DNA of 64,000 nucleotides, taken from positions 30,704 to 94,703 of the forward strand of contig CALFWO010000003.1 in assembly GCA_937928045.1 (NCBI GenBank). The letters run 5' to 3'. Position numbers and translations under genes: made by a program. Positions 47,228 to 56,231 of this stretch are shown piece after piece; the first letter of the stretch is position 1; each line of letters begins with the position of its first letter. The notes beneath the pieces are model-generated. The model was not told where the DNA came from. It saw only the letters and a list, made by a program, of their open reading frames with translations, and did no database searches. This stretch comes from an uncultured Saprospiraceae bacterium (GTDB lineage: Bacteria > Bacteroidota > Bacteroidia > Chitinophagales > Saprospiraceae).

Positions 47228-47580
47228 GAATCCATTTTTTGATGAAGAAATTGAATTACTAAGTAACTTAGATGTTTATGTGTTGTAATAAAAATGATAA
47301 ACTTCACTTTGAAACCATTATTACTTTGAAACTTGAATTGTAGGAAATACTTAGCATGCTTTTTCAGCTAGAGAAAAAACGGTTACCATCGAGTAGCTCA
47401 ATAATTTGATAGTTCGAACTCATCTCAAATAAAAAAGATCTTTGGGTATAATTTCTCAGCGAACTCTGGAGGTATTTTTTATTCAAAAGACTTAGATGGT
47501 TAAAACTCCTGAAAAACGAGATTCGATTAATTGTAAATCTCTGAACTTATTTTACACAAATAAATTTTTGCTAAGAAAAT

Positions 47581-47874
47581 CTATCGATTGTTTAAAACTA
47601 TATTGATTTTTCCACCTTGACTTCTTGGAATCGAATTTTTTTCTACTAGCTCAATATCCATCGACAAACCAATGGTATATTTTATTTTCCCTTTTAGCTG
47701 GGCTAATAATTTGGGATTGGATCTTTCGACTTTTGCTAGGGTTTGTACCTCAACTTTTACTGTATTCATTGTTCCTTTCTTCGAAACAATTAATTTAATA
47801 AAATATTTTGGTAATAATAATTTCAATATCAAAATTGAAAATAGTTTTATAAACCTTACTATATTTACTAAGCC
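47581..47874 (-). pseudogene. C-terminal remnant resembling phenylacetate-CoA ligase
   Basis: A minus-strand open stretch ends at TAG 47581-47583 and is closed upstream by TAG at 47875-47877. Its sequence matches, from memory, the C-terminal AMP-binding domain of PaaK-type ligases. The lead is YFIKLIVSKKGTMNTVKVEV (compare the family's YQ...REGTLDELTVEVE) and the end is DIELVEKNSIPRSQGGKINI...NNR, like the family's VELVxxGxIPRSEGKxxRVxDxR. Nothing upstream supplies the other 350 residues. It is thus a gene relic, or a small stand-alone domain if expressed from an internal Met (MNTVKVEV). Confidence 0.5.
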
Positions 47875-47982
47875 CTATTGATATAAATGAATTTTTTACC
47901 TAAATAAAACCGTTTAAAATTTATTGTGGAGACTAATTGAAGTTGACTTACAACCCCGTAATTTGATCAAAAAAACTAAGCA

Positions 47983-48435
47983 ATGAAGAACATATTTAAT
48001 CCCAAAGATGTAGAAGAAATTATCAACAGGATTAATCAATTAACTCCTGAGGCAAAACCTCAATGGGGCAAAATGAGTGTTGAGCAAATGTTAGCTCACT
48101 GCAATGTAGCCTATGATATGGCCTACACAGATAAGTATCCAAGGCCAAATGCCTTTTACAGATTTATGGCTAAATTATTTGCCAAAAGTATGGTGGTTGG
48201 TCCCAAGCCATATCCAAAGAATGGTAGAACCGCTCCTGAATTTATTATTTCGGATGCAAGGAATTTTGATGCAGAAAAGGAAAAGATAGTGGGTTACCTA
48301 AGGAAAGCATTGGAGGATGGAGAAGCACACTTCGAAGGAAAGCCATCACTTTCTTTTGGAAATCTCAAAGCTTCTGAATGGAATGTTTTGTTTTATAAAC
48401 ATTTGGACCATCATCTAACACAGTTCGGAGTTTAA
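47983..48435 (+). CDS. DUF1569 (DinB-like) protein
   Basis: 150 residues. The pattern MSVEQMLAHCNVAYDMA near the start and KHLDHHLTQFG at the end fits DUF1569, a DinB/YfiT-related four-helix family. The three His (one in AHCN, two in LDHH) could bind a metal. The central block is PYPKNGRTAPEFIISDARNFDAEK. Function is unknown for the family. It has no operon partner: about 800 bases with only a relic and a terminator upstream, and 323 bases without a clear gene downstream. Confidence 0.85.
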   Translation: MKNIFNPKDVEEIINRINQLTPEAKPQWGKMSVEQMLAHCNVAYDMAYTDKYPRPNAFYRFMAKLFAKSMVVGPKPYPKNGRTAPEFIISDARNFDAEKEKIVGYLRKALEDGEAHFEGKPSLSFGNLKASEWNVLFYKHLDHHLTQFGV

Positions 48436-48758
48436 GAAATGTTTGAGAGTCTGGTATTAAAATTACGTTTAATCACTATTGTTGACATCAACTGAAATTT
48501 TGTTTTTGCTAGCTCAAAAAGCAATCAAAAAAATCGTTTTGCCAATGACCATTAGAACAATGGGGAAACTAAAAATTTCTTTCTTTAGTTTATTCTTAAA
48601 TAGACTAGAGTTATTAAGAAGATATATAATTTCCTCTTTAGTGCTCACCTTAGATGTTCTTCTTCTTTTCCTTGGTTCGATAAAAAAACTTAAAATTGAG
48701 TCTTTTAAACAGAATCAAGTTGTGATAGTGTTATATTGTTTTTTTTAATAAACCAATT
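48436..48758. other. 323-base gap without a convincing gene
   Basis: AT-rich. A plus-strand frame of 89 codons starting from TTG (48479) has a hydrophobic, low-complexity translation. On the minus strand a frame with no early Met reads IEPRKRRRTSKVSTKEEIIY over about 69 codons. The two overlap each other and neither has a recognisable family or a good start, so I call neither. Confidence 0.4.
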
Positions 48759-49454
48759 ATGCAGATGTTCAAAATAGTAAGTTACACATTGATGCTTTTG
48801 ACTATGAGCTGTGTATTACAGGCACAATCTTTAAATGATTTATTCGAATCAGGGTACTTTGCTTACAATGCTGATATTGATTCGATTGTAACCACGAAAT
48901 ACATAATCAATGAATATGCTGATGACGCACCAGATCTTAATTACAAACACGAAGGAAAAACAATAGCATTGCATTATTTTGAACGTACGGTTTTAGACGC
49001 TACAGTTCCCAAAAATTATAAAATTGAAACGATACACAGGTTTACAGGTCTTAAGGAATCTATGGAAATTAAATTTAATGATGCCGGAAATCCAACTTCG
49101 ATGAAGTATGAAAAGCCGAATGGAGAACAGTTCAATGAGGAAATAACTTTCAATTATAATGATGCCAATGAACTCACTGTGAAAACGAAACAGTTTTATA
49201 ACATCATGACTTTTGATCCAGAAAATAAAAAGATGGAAACTGAGACGACTTTTATCGATGAAAGTTTAAGAGCAGAAATCGCAAAAAAAGATCCGAATGC
49301 TGAATATGATAAAAAGGGAAATAAAGTGATGGCAAACACCAGAATTGGCAAAGTGAGTTATGAGTATGATGAAAGAAACAATCTTGTCAAGGAGGTAGTG
49401 GTTTCACCTTATGGAGGTGGATTTGAACAACTTACTTTGCATAAAGTCTATTGA
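48759..49454 (+). CDS. hypothetical secreted protein, 231 residues
   Basis: No family recognised. Signal peptide VSYTLMLLTMSCVLQAQS, with a Cys that could alternatively make it a lipoprotein, though the lipobox is poor. The mature region has repeating beta-strand pairs resembling RHS/YD-type strings (IKFNDAGNPTSMKYEKPNGE, VSYEYDERNNLVKEVVVSP), typical of Bacteroidota secreted proteins of unknown role. ATG 48759 is chosen; ATG 48765 is also possible. Confidence 0.8.
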   Translation: MQMFKIVSYTLMLLTMSCVLQAQSLNDLFESGYFAYNADIDSIVTTKYIINEYADDAPDLNYKHEGKTIALHYFERTVLDATVPKNYKIETIHRFTGLKESMEIKFNDAGNPTSMKYEKPNGEQFNEEITFNYNDANELTVKTKQFYNIMTFDPENKKMETETTFIDESLRAEIAKKDPNAEYDKKGNKVMANTRIGKVSYEYDERNNLVKEVVVSPYGGGFEQLTLHKVY

Positions 49455-49485
49455 AAAATAGATTCGTGCACTTGATCGTAGAAAT

Positions 49486-49716
49486 TTAGATCGGTTGTTC
49501 ACCATCTTCAATTTCTTTTTTCCAGTCGGTTTGAGCTAGTACTACGATTACCATTCCAATTACTATCATCATTAGACGAATGACAAATCCTGCTAAAGGT
49601 CCCATTTTGTCGATGAATAACAAGTAGCTTAGTTTAACTCCAACCAAACTTAATACCAGTGCGAAAAATCCCAAAAGGCAAGTAATAATTCCGAAAGTCG
49701 TTGCAAATGTCTTCAC
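49486..49716 (-). CDS. small two-pass membrane protein, 76 residues
   Basis: No family recognised. Two hydrophobic segments (GIITCLLGFFALVLSLVGV and FVIRLMMIVIGMVIVVLAQ) are joined by a short loop with FIDKMGPLAG and followed by an acidic tail. The start codon is GTG at 49716. It is divergent from the HMG-CoA lyase-type gene, 98 bases away, and convergent with the secreted-protein gene. Clean membrane topology supports a real gene. Confidence 0.75.
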   Translation of the reverse strand: MKTFATTFGIITCLLGFFALVLSLVGVKLSYLLFIDKMGPLAGFVIRLMMIVIGMVIVVLAQTDWKKEIEDGEQPI

Positions 49717-49781
49717 GAGGTAGTTTTTTACAAAAGTAAGGCCTTTTCTTGGTATCTATTCCGAATCAAGGTGCAAACCCT

Positions 49782-49789
49782 TATCTTTG
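49782..49789 (+). promoter_or_regulatory. candidate -7 promoter element of the HMG-CoA lyase-type gene
   Basis: TATCTTTG matches TAnnTTTG exactly, 25 bases before the ATG at 49815. No clear -33 TTG. Confidence 0.45.
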
Positions 49790-49814
49790 ACACCAAAGTG
49801 ATACAAAGCAGCCA

Positions 49815-50672
49815 ATGATCAATCTTGTCGAATGCCCTCGTGATGCTATGCAAGGAATTGTTCCGTTTATACCAACGGAGCAAAAGATTGCATATATCAA
49901 TAATCTATTGAAGGTTGGATTTCATACCATTGATTTCGGAAGTTTTGTTTCTCCAAAGGCAATTCCTCAGATGAGGGATACAGCAGAAGTCCTCAAAGGC
50001 TTGGATCTTACGACTACCAAATCTAAGTTATTGGCCATCGTGGCAAATACTAGGGGAGCTAATGACGCCGCACAGTTTGAGGAAATTGATTATCTCGGTT
50101 ATCCTTTTTCCATTTCAGAAACTTTCCAACTGCGAAATACAAATGCAACCATTGAAGAATCTTTGAGCAGGGTAGAACGCATTCAAAAGATTTGTATGGA
50201 TTCCAATAAAGAGATGGTGGTCTATCTTTCAATGGGATTTGGAAATCCCTATGGCGACGATTGGAATGTAGATATTGTACAGAAATGGACTAGAAGGTTG
50301 GTTGATTTGGGAATTAAGATTTTGTCTTTAAGTGATACAATTGGAGTGAGTAAACCTGCGACAATTACTTACTTGTATAGTAATTTGATTCCTCAATTTC
50401 CAGATGTAACTATTGGTGCACATTTGCACACGCAGCCTCATAATTGGAAAGAAAAAGTACATGCTGCTTTTCAAGCTGGATGTCGAAGGTTTGACGGAGC
50501 TTTAAAAGGTTTTGGAGGTTGTCCAATGGCCAAAGACGATCTTACCGGTAATATGGCAATGGAGAATATGGTATATTACTTTGAAGAACAAAAAGAACAA
50601 CTTGAATTGGATAAAAATAAATTGCTATCCTCCTTGGTGATGGCAAGCGAAGTATTTCCAGAAACACATTAA
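49815..50672 (+). CDS. hydroxymethylglutaryl-CoA lyase family protein
   Basis: TIM-barrel lyase of 285 residues. HMG-CoA lyase cleaves HMG-CoA to acetyl-CoA and acetoacetate in leucine breakdown. The N-terminus LVECPRDAMQGI carries the substrate/metal Arg-Asp. Then come GFHTIDFGSFVSPKAIPQM, LSLSDTIGVSKPATI, the metal-binding AHLHTQPHNW and the catalytic Cys loop GFGGCPMAKDDLTGN. The family's usual ERDG reads ECPRDA here, a variant also found in other members. The role is assumed from the family. ATG 49815, and the stop is three bases before the GNAT gene. Confidence 0.92.
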   Translation: MINLVECPRDAMQGIVPFIPTEQKIAYINNLLKVGFHTIDFGSFVSPKAIPQMRDTAEVLKGLDLTTTKSKLLAIVANTRGANDAAQFEEIDYLGYPFSISETFQLRNTNATIEESLSRVERIQKICMDSNKEMVVYLSMGFGNPYGDDWNVDIVQKWTRRLVDLGIKILSLSDTIGVSKPATITYLYSNLIPQFPDVTIGAHLHTQPHNWKEKVHAAFQAGCRRFDGALKGFGGCPMAKDDLTGNMAMENMVYYFEEQKEQLELDKNKLLSSLVMASEVFPETH

Positions 50673-50675
50673 TCG

Positions 50676-51113
50676 ATGATCAATATAAGACAGTTTGATT
50701 TTGCTACTCCAGAATACGACCAATCTATTGTACTGCGAGACGCAATATTAAGAAAGCCTTTGAACTTATCATTTCAAGTGTCTGATTTAGAGAAGGAATA
50801 TGATTCAATTCATCTTGGAGCATTTAATCAACTTAATCAAATTATTGGATGTTTGGTACTTAAGCCATTGGCAGATGGAAATTATAAAATGCGACAAGTA
50901 GCCGTTGCGCAAGAAGTGCAAGGAAATGGAGTAGGGTCTATGCTAGTGAAAGCTTCCGAATCTTTGTTGAAAAGACTAAGCGCAAAATCCATCGAATTAA
51001 ATGCTAGAGATGTTGCCATTCCCTTCTATTTGAAGTTAGATTACAAAAAAGTTGGGAGGGAATTTGAGGAGGTTGGGATCAAGCATTTTCGAATGGAAAA
51101 AAAACTGAAATGA
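50676..51113 (+). CDS. GNAT-family N-acetyltransferase
   Basis: 145 residues. The acetyl-CoA motif A is QVAVAQEVQGNGVGSMLVKASE (a Q/R-x-x-G-x-G/A version, QGNGVG), preceded by IIGCLVLKPLADG and followed by IELNARDVAIPFYLKLDYKKVG, typical of GNAT enzymes of the ElaA/YjcF-like group. The acceptor is unknown. It starts three bases after the lyase stop, so the two are cotranscribed. Confidence 0.92.
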   Translation: MINIRQFDFATPEYDQSIVLRDAILRKPLNLSFQVSDLEKEYDSIHLGAFNQLNQIIGCLVLKPLADGNYKMRQVAVAQEVQGNGVGSMLVKASESLLKRLSAKSIELNARDVAIPFYLKLDYKKVGREFEEVGIKHFRMEKKLK

Positions 51114-51164
51114 TTTTTAGTTTTTCTTAGTTTTTGATTTTTGCAAATGACAATTTGATTGGCA

Positions 51165-51878
51165 ATGACATTTTATGCTCGACTTCAATTCATTTTAATA
51201 TTCATTACGTTACTGCTATTTGCAGGTTGTGATCAAAAGGATAATAACTCAGATGAAACGGTCACTCTAGAAGAATCTATCGATTTTTTGGCCCTTGGAG
51301 ATTCCTATACAATTGGTCAAGGAGTAGAAGAATCAAAGAGGTGGCCCAATCAATTGGTGGCTAAGTTAATCGAGGAAAATATAAATGTAAATCCGGCTAG
51401 AATAATTGCGCAAACAAGCTGGACGACGAAAAGACTTCTTGAATCGGTTAATAATACTGAAATCAGCGGACTAGGAGATGAAGTTCTAGTATCCTTACTC
51501 ATTGGAGTGAATAACCAATTTCAAAATTTACCATTTAACGTATTTGTCGACGAGTTCAATTTATTAGTAAGCAAAGCAATTGAAATCGCAGGAAATAGTG
51601 AGATGGTGTTTGTTGTTTCAATTCCTGATTATGGTGTCACGCCATTTGGAAGCAACAACAGTGATCAAATAGCAGAAGAAATAGATCGCTACAATAACCA
51701 CATTGCTGAAGTTTGTTTTGGGCTAGACATTCCATTTGTAAATATTACTGAAATTTCTAGAACATTAGGAGATGCTGACGATGCCTTGGCTACAGATAAT
51801 TTGCACCCGAGTGGATTTCAATATGGAAAATGGGTGGAAGAAATTCTCCCAATTGTAATAGAATTATTAAAGAAATAA
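51165..51878 (+). CDS. SGNH/GDSL-type lipoprotein hydrolase
   Basis: 237 residues. The frame extends to TTG 51159, but the ATG at 51165 gives MTFYARLQF and a lipoprotein signal with Cys22 (LLLFAGC). Block I is FLALGDSYTIGQG with nucleophile Ser47, block III is LIGVNNQFQ with the Asn, and block V is the DNLHPSGFQY Asp/His pair. This complete set marks an esterase/lipase acting on the cell envelope or exported substrates. It follows the GNAT gene after 51 bases and may be in the same operon. Confidence 0.93.
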   Translation: MTFYARLQFILIFITLLLFAGCDQKDNNSDETVTLEESIDFLALGDSYTIGQGVEESKRWPNQLVAKLIEENINVNPARIIAQTSWTTKRLLESVNNTEISGLGDEVLVSLLIGVNNQFQNLPFNVFVDEFNLLVSKAIEIAGNSEMVFVVSIPDYGVTPFGSNNSDQIAEEIDRYNNHIAEVCFGLDIPFVNITEISRTLGDADDALATDNLHPSGFQYGKWVEEILPIVIELLKK

Positions 51879-51928
51879 ATTCAGTCGAAAGCAATAAAAC
51901 TGAATGATTTTTTCTACCAAGTTCTGTA

Positions 51929-52876
51929 TTACCTCAAGCCTAATTCCTCGCGATACTTGGCGTCTTCCAAACCATTCTTCGACCAATAGTCCAGCTTGAT
52001 GCTTTTCTTTTTAGTTGCCGTAGTTGTCAATGTTTTCGCCGAGCTACCAAATCCACTTTTGTAAGATTCTTCCCACGACTCTATGGTAAATGGAAATTCA
52101 CTTTTGAATTGAATCGTCAAGGTTCTCTCTGGTCGCTCAAAGTTGATCGTATACAACATAAAATCATTGTCTGTTTCTATCAAAGTTCCTTTGGCGCTAA
52201 CTTGAGCAAATTGAGTATGCCGTAACCTTCCGAAAAAAGTTCCAGGGATAATATTAAAATTCCCTGTCGGTAGTAAATCCGGATTAATTCTTATCAAGGA
52301 CCAGATTTCATCTTCTAAAACGGTAGCCGGCAATGAAGTCTTTATATCGCCTTCCGATTCGAAGTAGCTATATTGATGAATGTCATAGCTTTTTTTATCC
52401 AAGTTATATTGTGTGAACGAATGGCCGCACCATTCTTGTGAAGACGAAGAAATTTTTAACGTCTGTCCATCATTTTTTCTGTCGATGGGTGTAAATGCAG
52501 ACATCATCATGGAGTAGGGGTAAACACCAGTGTAAAATTTCTTGGTAAGATTTAACTTAAGAATATTGACCTTATCTTTTCCGGCCGATTGGCCATTGTC
52601 AAGCTTTACTTGTTTTGATTTTGAAAAAGGTTCTGTGACAAAAACCATTACGGCTTCACCTTCGTGGTTTTCACCATAACGCGCCTGACTCAGATCATAA
52701 GAGGTGATTTCCGCTTCTCCTTTGTACCAATATTCATTGAAAGAATTATTGGAAGGCAAGCTAGTTAACTTCGCTTTTGCCGAAGGAGTAGTTTCTTGTG
52801 TTTTGTCCGTTGAGCAAGATGACAAGAAAATTAATAAAAATGCAGATAGGTATAATGCAGTATGACTTAGTTTCAA
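51929..52876 (-). CDS. conserved-looking lipoprotein of unknown function
   Basis: About 316 residues from the start I prefer. The longest frame opens with ATG 52945, but that puts the lipobox 44 residues in. A TTG at 52876 gives MKLSHTALYLSAFLLIFLSSC, a proper lipoprotein signal, so I use it with reservation. Conserved-looking blocks are FNEYWYKGEAEITSYDLSQ, ARYGENHEGEAVMVFVTE, GVYPYSMMMSAFTPI and SSQEWCGHSFTQYNL. I recall similar lipoproteins in other Bacteroidota, but I know no function. It lies downstream of the parA-parB-DUF5683 run and may be its last gene. Confidence 0.78.
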   Translation of the reverse strand: MKLSHTALYLSAFLLIFLSSCSTDKTQETTPSAKAKLTSLPSNNSFNEYWYKGEAEITSYDLSQARYGENHEGEAVMVFVTEPFSKSKQVKLDNGQSAGKDKVNILKLNLTKKFYTGVYPYSMMMSAFTPIDRKNDGQTLKISSSSQEWCGHSFTQYNLDKKSYDIHQYSYFESEGDIKTSLPATVLEDEIWSLIRINPDLLPTGNFNIIPGTFFGRLRHTQFAQVSAKGTLIETDNDFMLYTINFERPERTLTIQFKSEFPFTIESWEESYKSGFGSSAKTLTTTATKKKSIKLDYWSKNGLEDAKYREELGLR

Positions 52877-52965
52877 TTTGAATTCTTTTGGTGAAAATAT
52901 TACAGGCAATATTATTTGCTGGAAAATACAACAAGCCCAGACCAAGATAGTTTATTTCTAGATTT

Positions 52966-53634
52966 CTACTTACTTCGTATTGGGATTACGACTCCAACAC
53001 CGGCGGCATTTCCCCATCCCGGGGTACTTAACAAAGTAGGTTTCCATTCAAAGCTAAGATCATCACTGACATCAAAATCTTTCAAGTGACATTCTACAAA
53101 GGCGTCTGCTACAGAGAGTAAGGTGACCCCAAATAAAGCAATCCAAGAATACTCTTTGTTTCTTAGCAATTCATCTCTGACTTGTCTAACTTGACTGGCT
53201 TGCGTAAAATTGGTTGTGATAAATAAATCAACTTCAAGTTCGTTTACATAATTGAAATATTGTTCTTCAAAATATTTGTGCTGCCGGGTATTATTGGCGA
53301 TGAGGTTAATGACAGTTCCATAGGCTCCATACACGATTGGAGCCTTCCAAAAAGAACCATTGTACAGCTGGCCTCCACCAGGGATTAACAATCCAGCTAT
53401 CAATGCTCTCTTCGGGCTCGGATAATCGGCAAAGAAATCTTTGATCAGATGTTTTCTTGCCAAGCCCAATTCCAAGGCGGTATCTAACCTTGTTTGCCAA
53501 TCGGCGCTATCCACAGCAAATATGGTAGTGATATCAATGGGAAGGATGTCTCCGGGCTCGAAGAGTTTCTGGTCACTTACTTGAGCGCCAAGTAGTAAAG
53601 GAAAAAGACCAATTATAATGAACAGTATCCGCAT
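52966..53634 (-). CDS. DUF5683 domain protein
   Basis: About 222 residues. The frame extends to 53691, but the ATG at 53634 gives MRILFIIIGLFPLLLGAQ, a normal signal peptide. The DUF5683 hallmark region is SPKRALIAGLLIPGGGQLYNGSFWKAPIVYG, a small Gly-rich membrane segment, followed by a second segment (SWIALFGVTLLSVADAFVECHL). The function is unknown. In Bacteroidota this family commonly follows parB, as here, and I infer the link from that order. Confidence 0.88.
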   Translation of the reverse strand: MRILFIIIGLFPLLLGAQVSDQKLFEPGDILPIDITTIFAVDSADWQTRLDTALELGLARKHLIKDFFADYPSPKRALIAGLLIPGGGQLYNGSFWKAPIVYGAYGTVINLIANNTRQHKYFEEQYFNYVNELEVDLFITTNFTQASQVRQVRDELLRNKEYSWIALFGVTLLSVADAFVECHLKDFDVSDDLSFEWKPTLLSTPGWGNAAGVGVVIPIRSK

Positions 53635-53709
53635 TGGTTGTTTAACGAAGAAATGACGTCGATTGTATATTTGAAAATGTGGATTTGTCATTTTCGCAAC
53701 CGAAGCTTT

Positions 53710-54621
53710 TTAGTCTTCTAAAATATCTAAGATGCGATTCAATTGGTCAACATTATCAAAGTGAACAGTGAATTGACCTTTGTTTTTTCCTTTTAGTTTT
53801 AAATCGACTTTGGTTTCTAGTAAAGTCCCCAATCTATTTCTGACCGCTTGATAATCCGAAGGAAGCTCTTTTTTCGCCTTTTTGGATTTGCCTGAAGGCT
53901 GTTCGCTATATCTTTTTACCAATGCTTCCACTGCTCTTACCGAAAGCTCATTTTTGAGAGTTTCTCTTAACAGTGATAACTGTGAAGAAATATCATCCAC
54001 ACCTGCAATAGCTCTTGCATGTCCCATGGTAATCTTTTTCTTTTTCAAGGCCTTTTGTACATCTGGTGGCAACTTTAGCAACCGCAAATAGTTGGTCACC
54101 GACGATCTATTTTTCCCCACTCGCTCAGCTAGTGCTTCGTGAGTTAACGTACATTCTTCGATCAAGCGTTGGTAGGTAATTGCAATTTCAACAGGGTTTA
54201 GTGCCGCTCTTTGGATGTTCTCCACGAGGGCCATCTCCAACATTTCCTGATCATTAGCGATTCTGATATATGCGGGCACTTCTTTGAGCCCAGCTAATTT
54301 AGAAGCCCTAAATCTTCTTTCTCCAGAGATCAATTGATAATTACTATCACCCATTCGGCGAACAGTAATAGGCTGGATCAAGCCATGAACTTTTAAAGAT
54401 GCAGCCAAGTCATTCAGCTCCGTTTCATCAAAATCTATTCTTGGCTGGAAAGGATTGACTTCAATATCTGTTAAAGAAATCATCGCAGTTGAAGCACTGA
54501 GTTCCTTTACAATCTCTACTTTTTGCTCAGGACTCTTCTTGTCCATTGAACCGGAATCCATATTGCTTAACAGGGCACGAATACCAAGGCCAAGCTCCTT
54601 TTTCTTTACTTTCTTTGCCAT
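53710..54621 (-). CDS. parB: chromosome partitioning protein ParB
   Basis: 303 residues. ParB binds parS sites and, with ParA, moves the replication-origin region. The ParB/Srx N-terminal CTPase domain has ISLTDIEVNPFQPRIDFDE and then ISGERRFRASKLAG (the GERRxRA motif). The helix-turn-helix follows (LTHEALAERVGKNRSSVTNYLRLLKL), then the Lys-rich linker and a C-terminal dimerisation tail. It starts 15 bases after parA. I see no parS palindrome of the TGTTTCACGTGAAACA type in the window. Confidence 0.96.
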   Translation of the reverse strand: MAKKVKKKELGLGIRALLSNMDSGSMDKKSPEQKVEIVKELSASTAMISLTDIEVNPFQPRIDFDETELNDLAASLKVHGLIQPITVRRMGDSNYQLISGERRFRASKLAGLKEVPAYIRIANDQEMLEMALVENIQRAALNPVEIAITYQRLIEECTLTHEALAERVGKNRSSVTNYLRLLKLPPDVQKALKKKKITMGHARAIAGVDDISSQLSLLRETLKNELSVRAVEALVKRYSEQPSGKSKKAKKELPSDYQAVRNRLGTLLETKVDLKLKGKNKGQFTVHFDNVDQLNRILDILED

Positions 54622-54636
54622 AATTTAAAGCTTAAG

Positions 54637-55443
54637 CTAGTCGATTTCTTCTTTCTCCAATTTTTCAGCAAAATGAGGATCGTTATTGCGCTTCAGAAAT
54701 TCCTTTGCCAAATTCATAAAGTTGACACTTCCTTTGCATGCCGCATCATACAGAATTACCGGAAGATGGAGATTGGGGGCTTCTCCTATCTTCGAATTAC
54801 GATGTATTATGGTGTCATAAACGACGCCTTTGAAATATTCCCTTACTTGAGCGACCACTTCTTTGGCTAATCTAAGCCTTTGGTCATACATCGATAGCAA
54901 AATTCCTTCTACTTCTAATTTTTCATTCAAGTTCTTTCGAACCAAGTTGATCGTGTTCATCAACTTACCCAAACCTTCCAATGCAAAAAATTCGCATTGA
55001 ACCGGCACAAGAACGGAATCTGCGGCCGAAAGCGCATTTATCGTTACCATACCAAGTGAGGGTAAGCAATCGATAAAAATATAATCGTAGTCATCCTTTA
55101 CTTGATCAACGATTGAGCGCATAATAAACTCTCGTTTTTCTCGTCCAACCAATTCGACTTCAGCTCCAACCAGATCAATGTGAGAAGGCAACACAGATAG
55201 AAATGGAGTAGTGGTCTCTACAATCACTTCTTTTGGATCGACTCCATTGACCATGCAATCATATATCGAATATTGTTCTTCGTCAACCATGACACCAACA
55301 CCAGTGGATGAATTAGCCTGCGGGTCCGCATCAATTAACAGAACCTTCCGCTCAAAAACGGCCAAACTTGCTGCTAGATTGATGGCAGTAGTCGTTTTAC
55401 CAACTCCTCCTTTCTGGTTGGCAATGGCAATGACTTTTCCCAT
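54637..55443 (-). CDS. parA: chromosome partitioning ATPase ParA
   Basis: 268 residues. The deviant Walker A is QKGGVGKTT (10-18), with LLIDADPQANSSTG and IFIDCLPSLGMVT for Walker B. This is the ParA/Soj ATPase that binds DNA non-specifically and is stimulated by ParB. The frame reaches 55497, but the ATG at 55443 gives MGKVIAIANQKGG, the family N-terminus, and a -7 element lies 51 bases upstream. The far start would sit almost on that element. Confidence 0.96.
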   Translation of the reverse strand: MGKVIAIANQKGGVGKTTTAINLAASLAVFERKVLLIDADPQANSSTGVGVMVDEEQYSIYDCMVNGVDPKEVIVETTTPFLSVLPSHIDLVGAEVELVGREKREFIMRSIVDQVKDDYDYIFIDCLPSLGMVTINALSAADSVLVPVQCEFFALEGLGKLMNTINLVRKNLNEKLEVEGILLSMYDQRLRLAKEVVAQVREYFKGVVYDTIIHRNSKIGEAPNLHLPVILYDAACKGSVNFMNLAKEFLKRNNDPHFAEKLEKEEID

Positions 55444-55494
55444 AGATGTGATTGATTGATTTAGCCAATGAATAAACTGTCCAATGGCGGAGAG

Positions 55495-55502
55495 CAAAGT
55501 TA
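55495..55502 (-). promoter_or_regulatory. candidate -7 promoter element of the parAB operon
   Basis: Minus-strand TAACTTTG matches TAnnTTTG, 51 bases before the parA ATG at 55443. It supports the shorter start, since the far start at 55497 overlaps this element. Confidence 0.4.
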
Positions 55503-55664
55503 CTGCTTTTCGGTGGTTGGAAAAAATGGAATCTCCGAGACTGAGAAATTTTCTAAATTCTTGCTCCTTTTACCAACTTTGCCGTTGAAATGTGGTTTTA
55601 CTATTAACGATTTCAATTTTTACTCGCTGAGATAAATCAGCATCAAGTTTTAAAGCATTCAAGA

Positions 55665-56231
55665 ATGATCAGTATTATTTGTGGAACCAATCGACCAGGA
55701 AGTTTAACCGGGATTTACGCCAAGAAATTCTATGAAATATTTAATGAAAAAGCTTTTGGTGAAGTGCAATATCTTTCATTGGAAGACCTTCCTAACGATA
55801 TGATACACAGCGGCATGTATGCTTCTGATACCCAGGCTAGTGGAGTTACTGAACTGCAAGACAAATATATCTTAGGAGCCGATGCTTTCTTTATATTATC
55901 TCCAGAATACAATGGTTCTTTCCCGGGCGTATTAAAGACATTTATTGATGCGGTGAGTATCCGAGACTATGCAGGATCTTTTAAAGGTAAAAAAGTAGGT
56001 TTATTTGGTGTTGCCTCTGGTCGAGCGGGTAATTTGAGGGGCAATGATCACTTGACAGGTGTTATGAACCATGTTGGATGCACTGTGATGCCGAAAGCGG
56101 TTCCTTTTGGTCAAGCACAGACTTTCTTGGATGTGGATAAGAATATCGTTGATGAGAATACGCTAAAGATGATGGATGAGTATGCTGGACAGTTTTTGGA
56201 CTTTGTTAAAGCAGTACCCACTCCAGCTTAG
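55665..56231 (+). CDS. NADPH-dependent FMN reductase family protein
   Basis: Flavodoxin-like flavin reductase or quinone reductase of 188 residues. The N-terminal FMN phosphate loop is IICGTNRPGSLTGIYA, then the flavin-binding SPEYNGSFPGVLKTFIDAVS. The acceptor (FMN, quinone, azo dye) is not known. It ends inside the tail of the convergent DUF3293 gene: the two coding regions overlap by 26 bases, so their 3' ends overlap as antisense. Confidence 0.9.
   Translation: MISIICGTNRPGSLTGIYAKKFYEIFNEKAFGEVQYLSLEDLPNDMIHSGMYASDTQASGVTELQDKYILGADAFFILSPEYNGSFPGVLKTFIDAVSIRDYAGSFKGKKVGLFGVASGRAGNLRGNDHLTGVMNHVGCTVMPKAVPFGQAQTFLDVDKNIVDENTLKMMDEYAGQFLDFVKAVPTPA

Noticed and set aside
47672..47881. 69-codon plus-strand frame
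   Set aside because: It is antisense to the better supported PaaK-like relic, and its translation resembles no protein family.
48479..48748. 89-codon plus-strand frame
   Set aside because: TTG start, hydrophobic low-complexity translation, overlapped by an equally open minus frame. No supporting promoter or family.
53710..55600. parS site near parAB
   Set aside because: I looked for a TGTTTCACGTGAAACA-type palindrome near these genes and saw none. The site may lie elsewhere in the chromosome.
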